Assembly: GCA_900754075.1 (NCBI GenBank)
Contig: CAAEBN010000079.1
Coordinates: 1-6,941 of the forward strand
Source of the DNA: an uncultured Collinsella sp.
GTDB lineage: Bacteria > Actinomycetota > Coriobacteriia > Coriobacteriales > Coriobacteriaceae
Reading direction: 5' to 3'
DNA: 6,941 nucleotides
In this document: positions 6,812 through 6,941 of the stretch, in pieces
Layout: each line of letters begins with the position of its first letter
Numbering within the stretch: the stretch's first letter is position 1
Translations under genes and position numbers: made by a program
Notes under the pieces: model-generated
Told to the model about the DNA's origin: nothing
The model's input: only the letters and a program-made list of their open reading frames with translations
The model's database searches: none

Positions 6812-6853
6812 ACGAGGGTCATAAAACACAGCGAGTTTGTTAGATCTGGCTTT

Positions 6854-6887
6854 AAACAAAAAAGGGGGAGGCCGCGAGGCCTCCCCC
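6854..6887 (-). terminator. Rho-independent terminator of an unseen upstream minus-strand gene
   Basis: A perfect 10-bp GC-rich stem (6864-6873 paired with 6878-6887) with a 4-nt loop is followed on the minus strand by TTTTTTGTTT (6863-6854). On the plus strand the following bases are TTCTTC, a poor tail, so minus-strand termination is the better reading. It would separate the acpS operon from whatever precedes it. Confidence 0.88.
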
Positions 6888-6941
6888 TTCTTCAGTCTGG
6901 ATGACGGCTCGGTGCCGTCCACCGGTCAGCGGCGCCCTGGC
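6888..6941. other. Unassigned end segment with a small inverted repeat
   Basis: This segment lies just before the terminator on the minus strand. It contains GACGGC/GCCGTC (6903-6908 with 6914-6919) around a 5-nt loop. A minus-strand frame stays open from 6939 to a TGA at 6894-6892, only a few bases before the terminator stem, so the last codons of an upstream gene may be here; another frame stops at 6928-6926. Too little is visible to name a product, and I recognise no RNA gene. Confidence 0.3.

Noticed and set aside
6854..6887. The terminator hairpin as a plus-strand or bidirectional terminator
   Set aside because: The plus-strand tail is TTCTTC, without a real T run, and no plus-strand gene precedes it. 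The minus-strand tail is six Ts followed by GTTT.
1..6941. A search for tRNA, rRNA, CRISPR, insertion-sequence ends, riboswitches or defence genes
   Set aside because: I saw no direct-repeat array, transposase, integrase, cloverleaf or long structured leader. The acpS leader is about 20 nt, too short for a riboswitch. The region reads as a core operon rather than an accessory island.

Overview
The window is a GC-rich bacterial segment, almost wholly coding, in which every gene I can support lies on the minus strand. Read 5'->3' on that strand, from right to left, the order is acpS, nnr, alr, a family-4 uracil-DNA glycosylase, tsaE, then one very long reading frame that leaves the window at position 1. 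Junctions between genes run from 12 bp apart to 14 bp overlapped, so this looks like a single tightly packed operon. Gene content, GC level and above all the fused tsaB-rimI-tsaD gene suggest an actinobacterium. A Coriobacteriia member such as Collinsella is my best guess, made from memory of gene style and not from a search.

Right end (6753-6941): a strong intrinsic terminator (stem 6864-6887) ends transcription of an unseen minus-strand neighbour. About 50 bp further on is a sigma70-like promoter (6811-6782), then a short leader and a strong Shine-Dalgarno for acpS. No gene is recognisable in this 189-bp stretch, although an upstream gene may end inside it.

Middle (2819-6752): AcpS attaches phosphopantetheine to acyl carrier protein. 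Nnr repairs damaged NAD(P)H hydrates. Alr makes D-alanine for peptidoglycan. The Fe-S uracil-DNA glycosylase removes uracil from DNA. Left part (1-2806): TsaE and a TsaB-RimI-TsaD fusion supply the tRNA t6A37 synthesis machinery, with the ribosomal-protein N-acetyltransferase RimI embedded between the two t6A subunits.

The functions are housekeeping (fatty acid and cell-wall precursors, metabolite repair, base excision, tRNA modification). I see no mobile element, CRISPR array, defence system, tRNA or rRNA. The points of interest are the triple fusion, an AcpS with an altered C-terminal motif and a 50-residue tail, an alanine racemase lacking the usual carbamylated lysine, a perfect stem-loop inside an insertion loop of nnr, and translation signals overlapping upstream stop codons.
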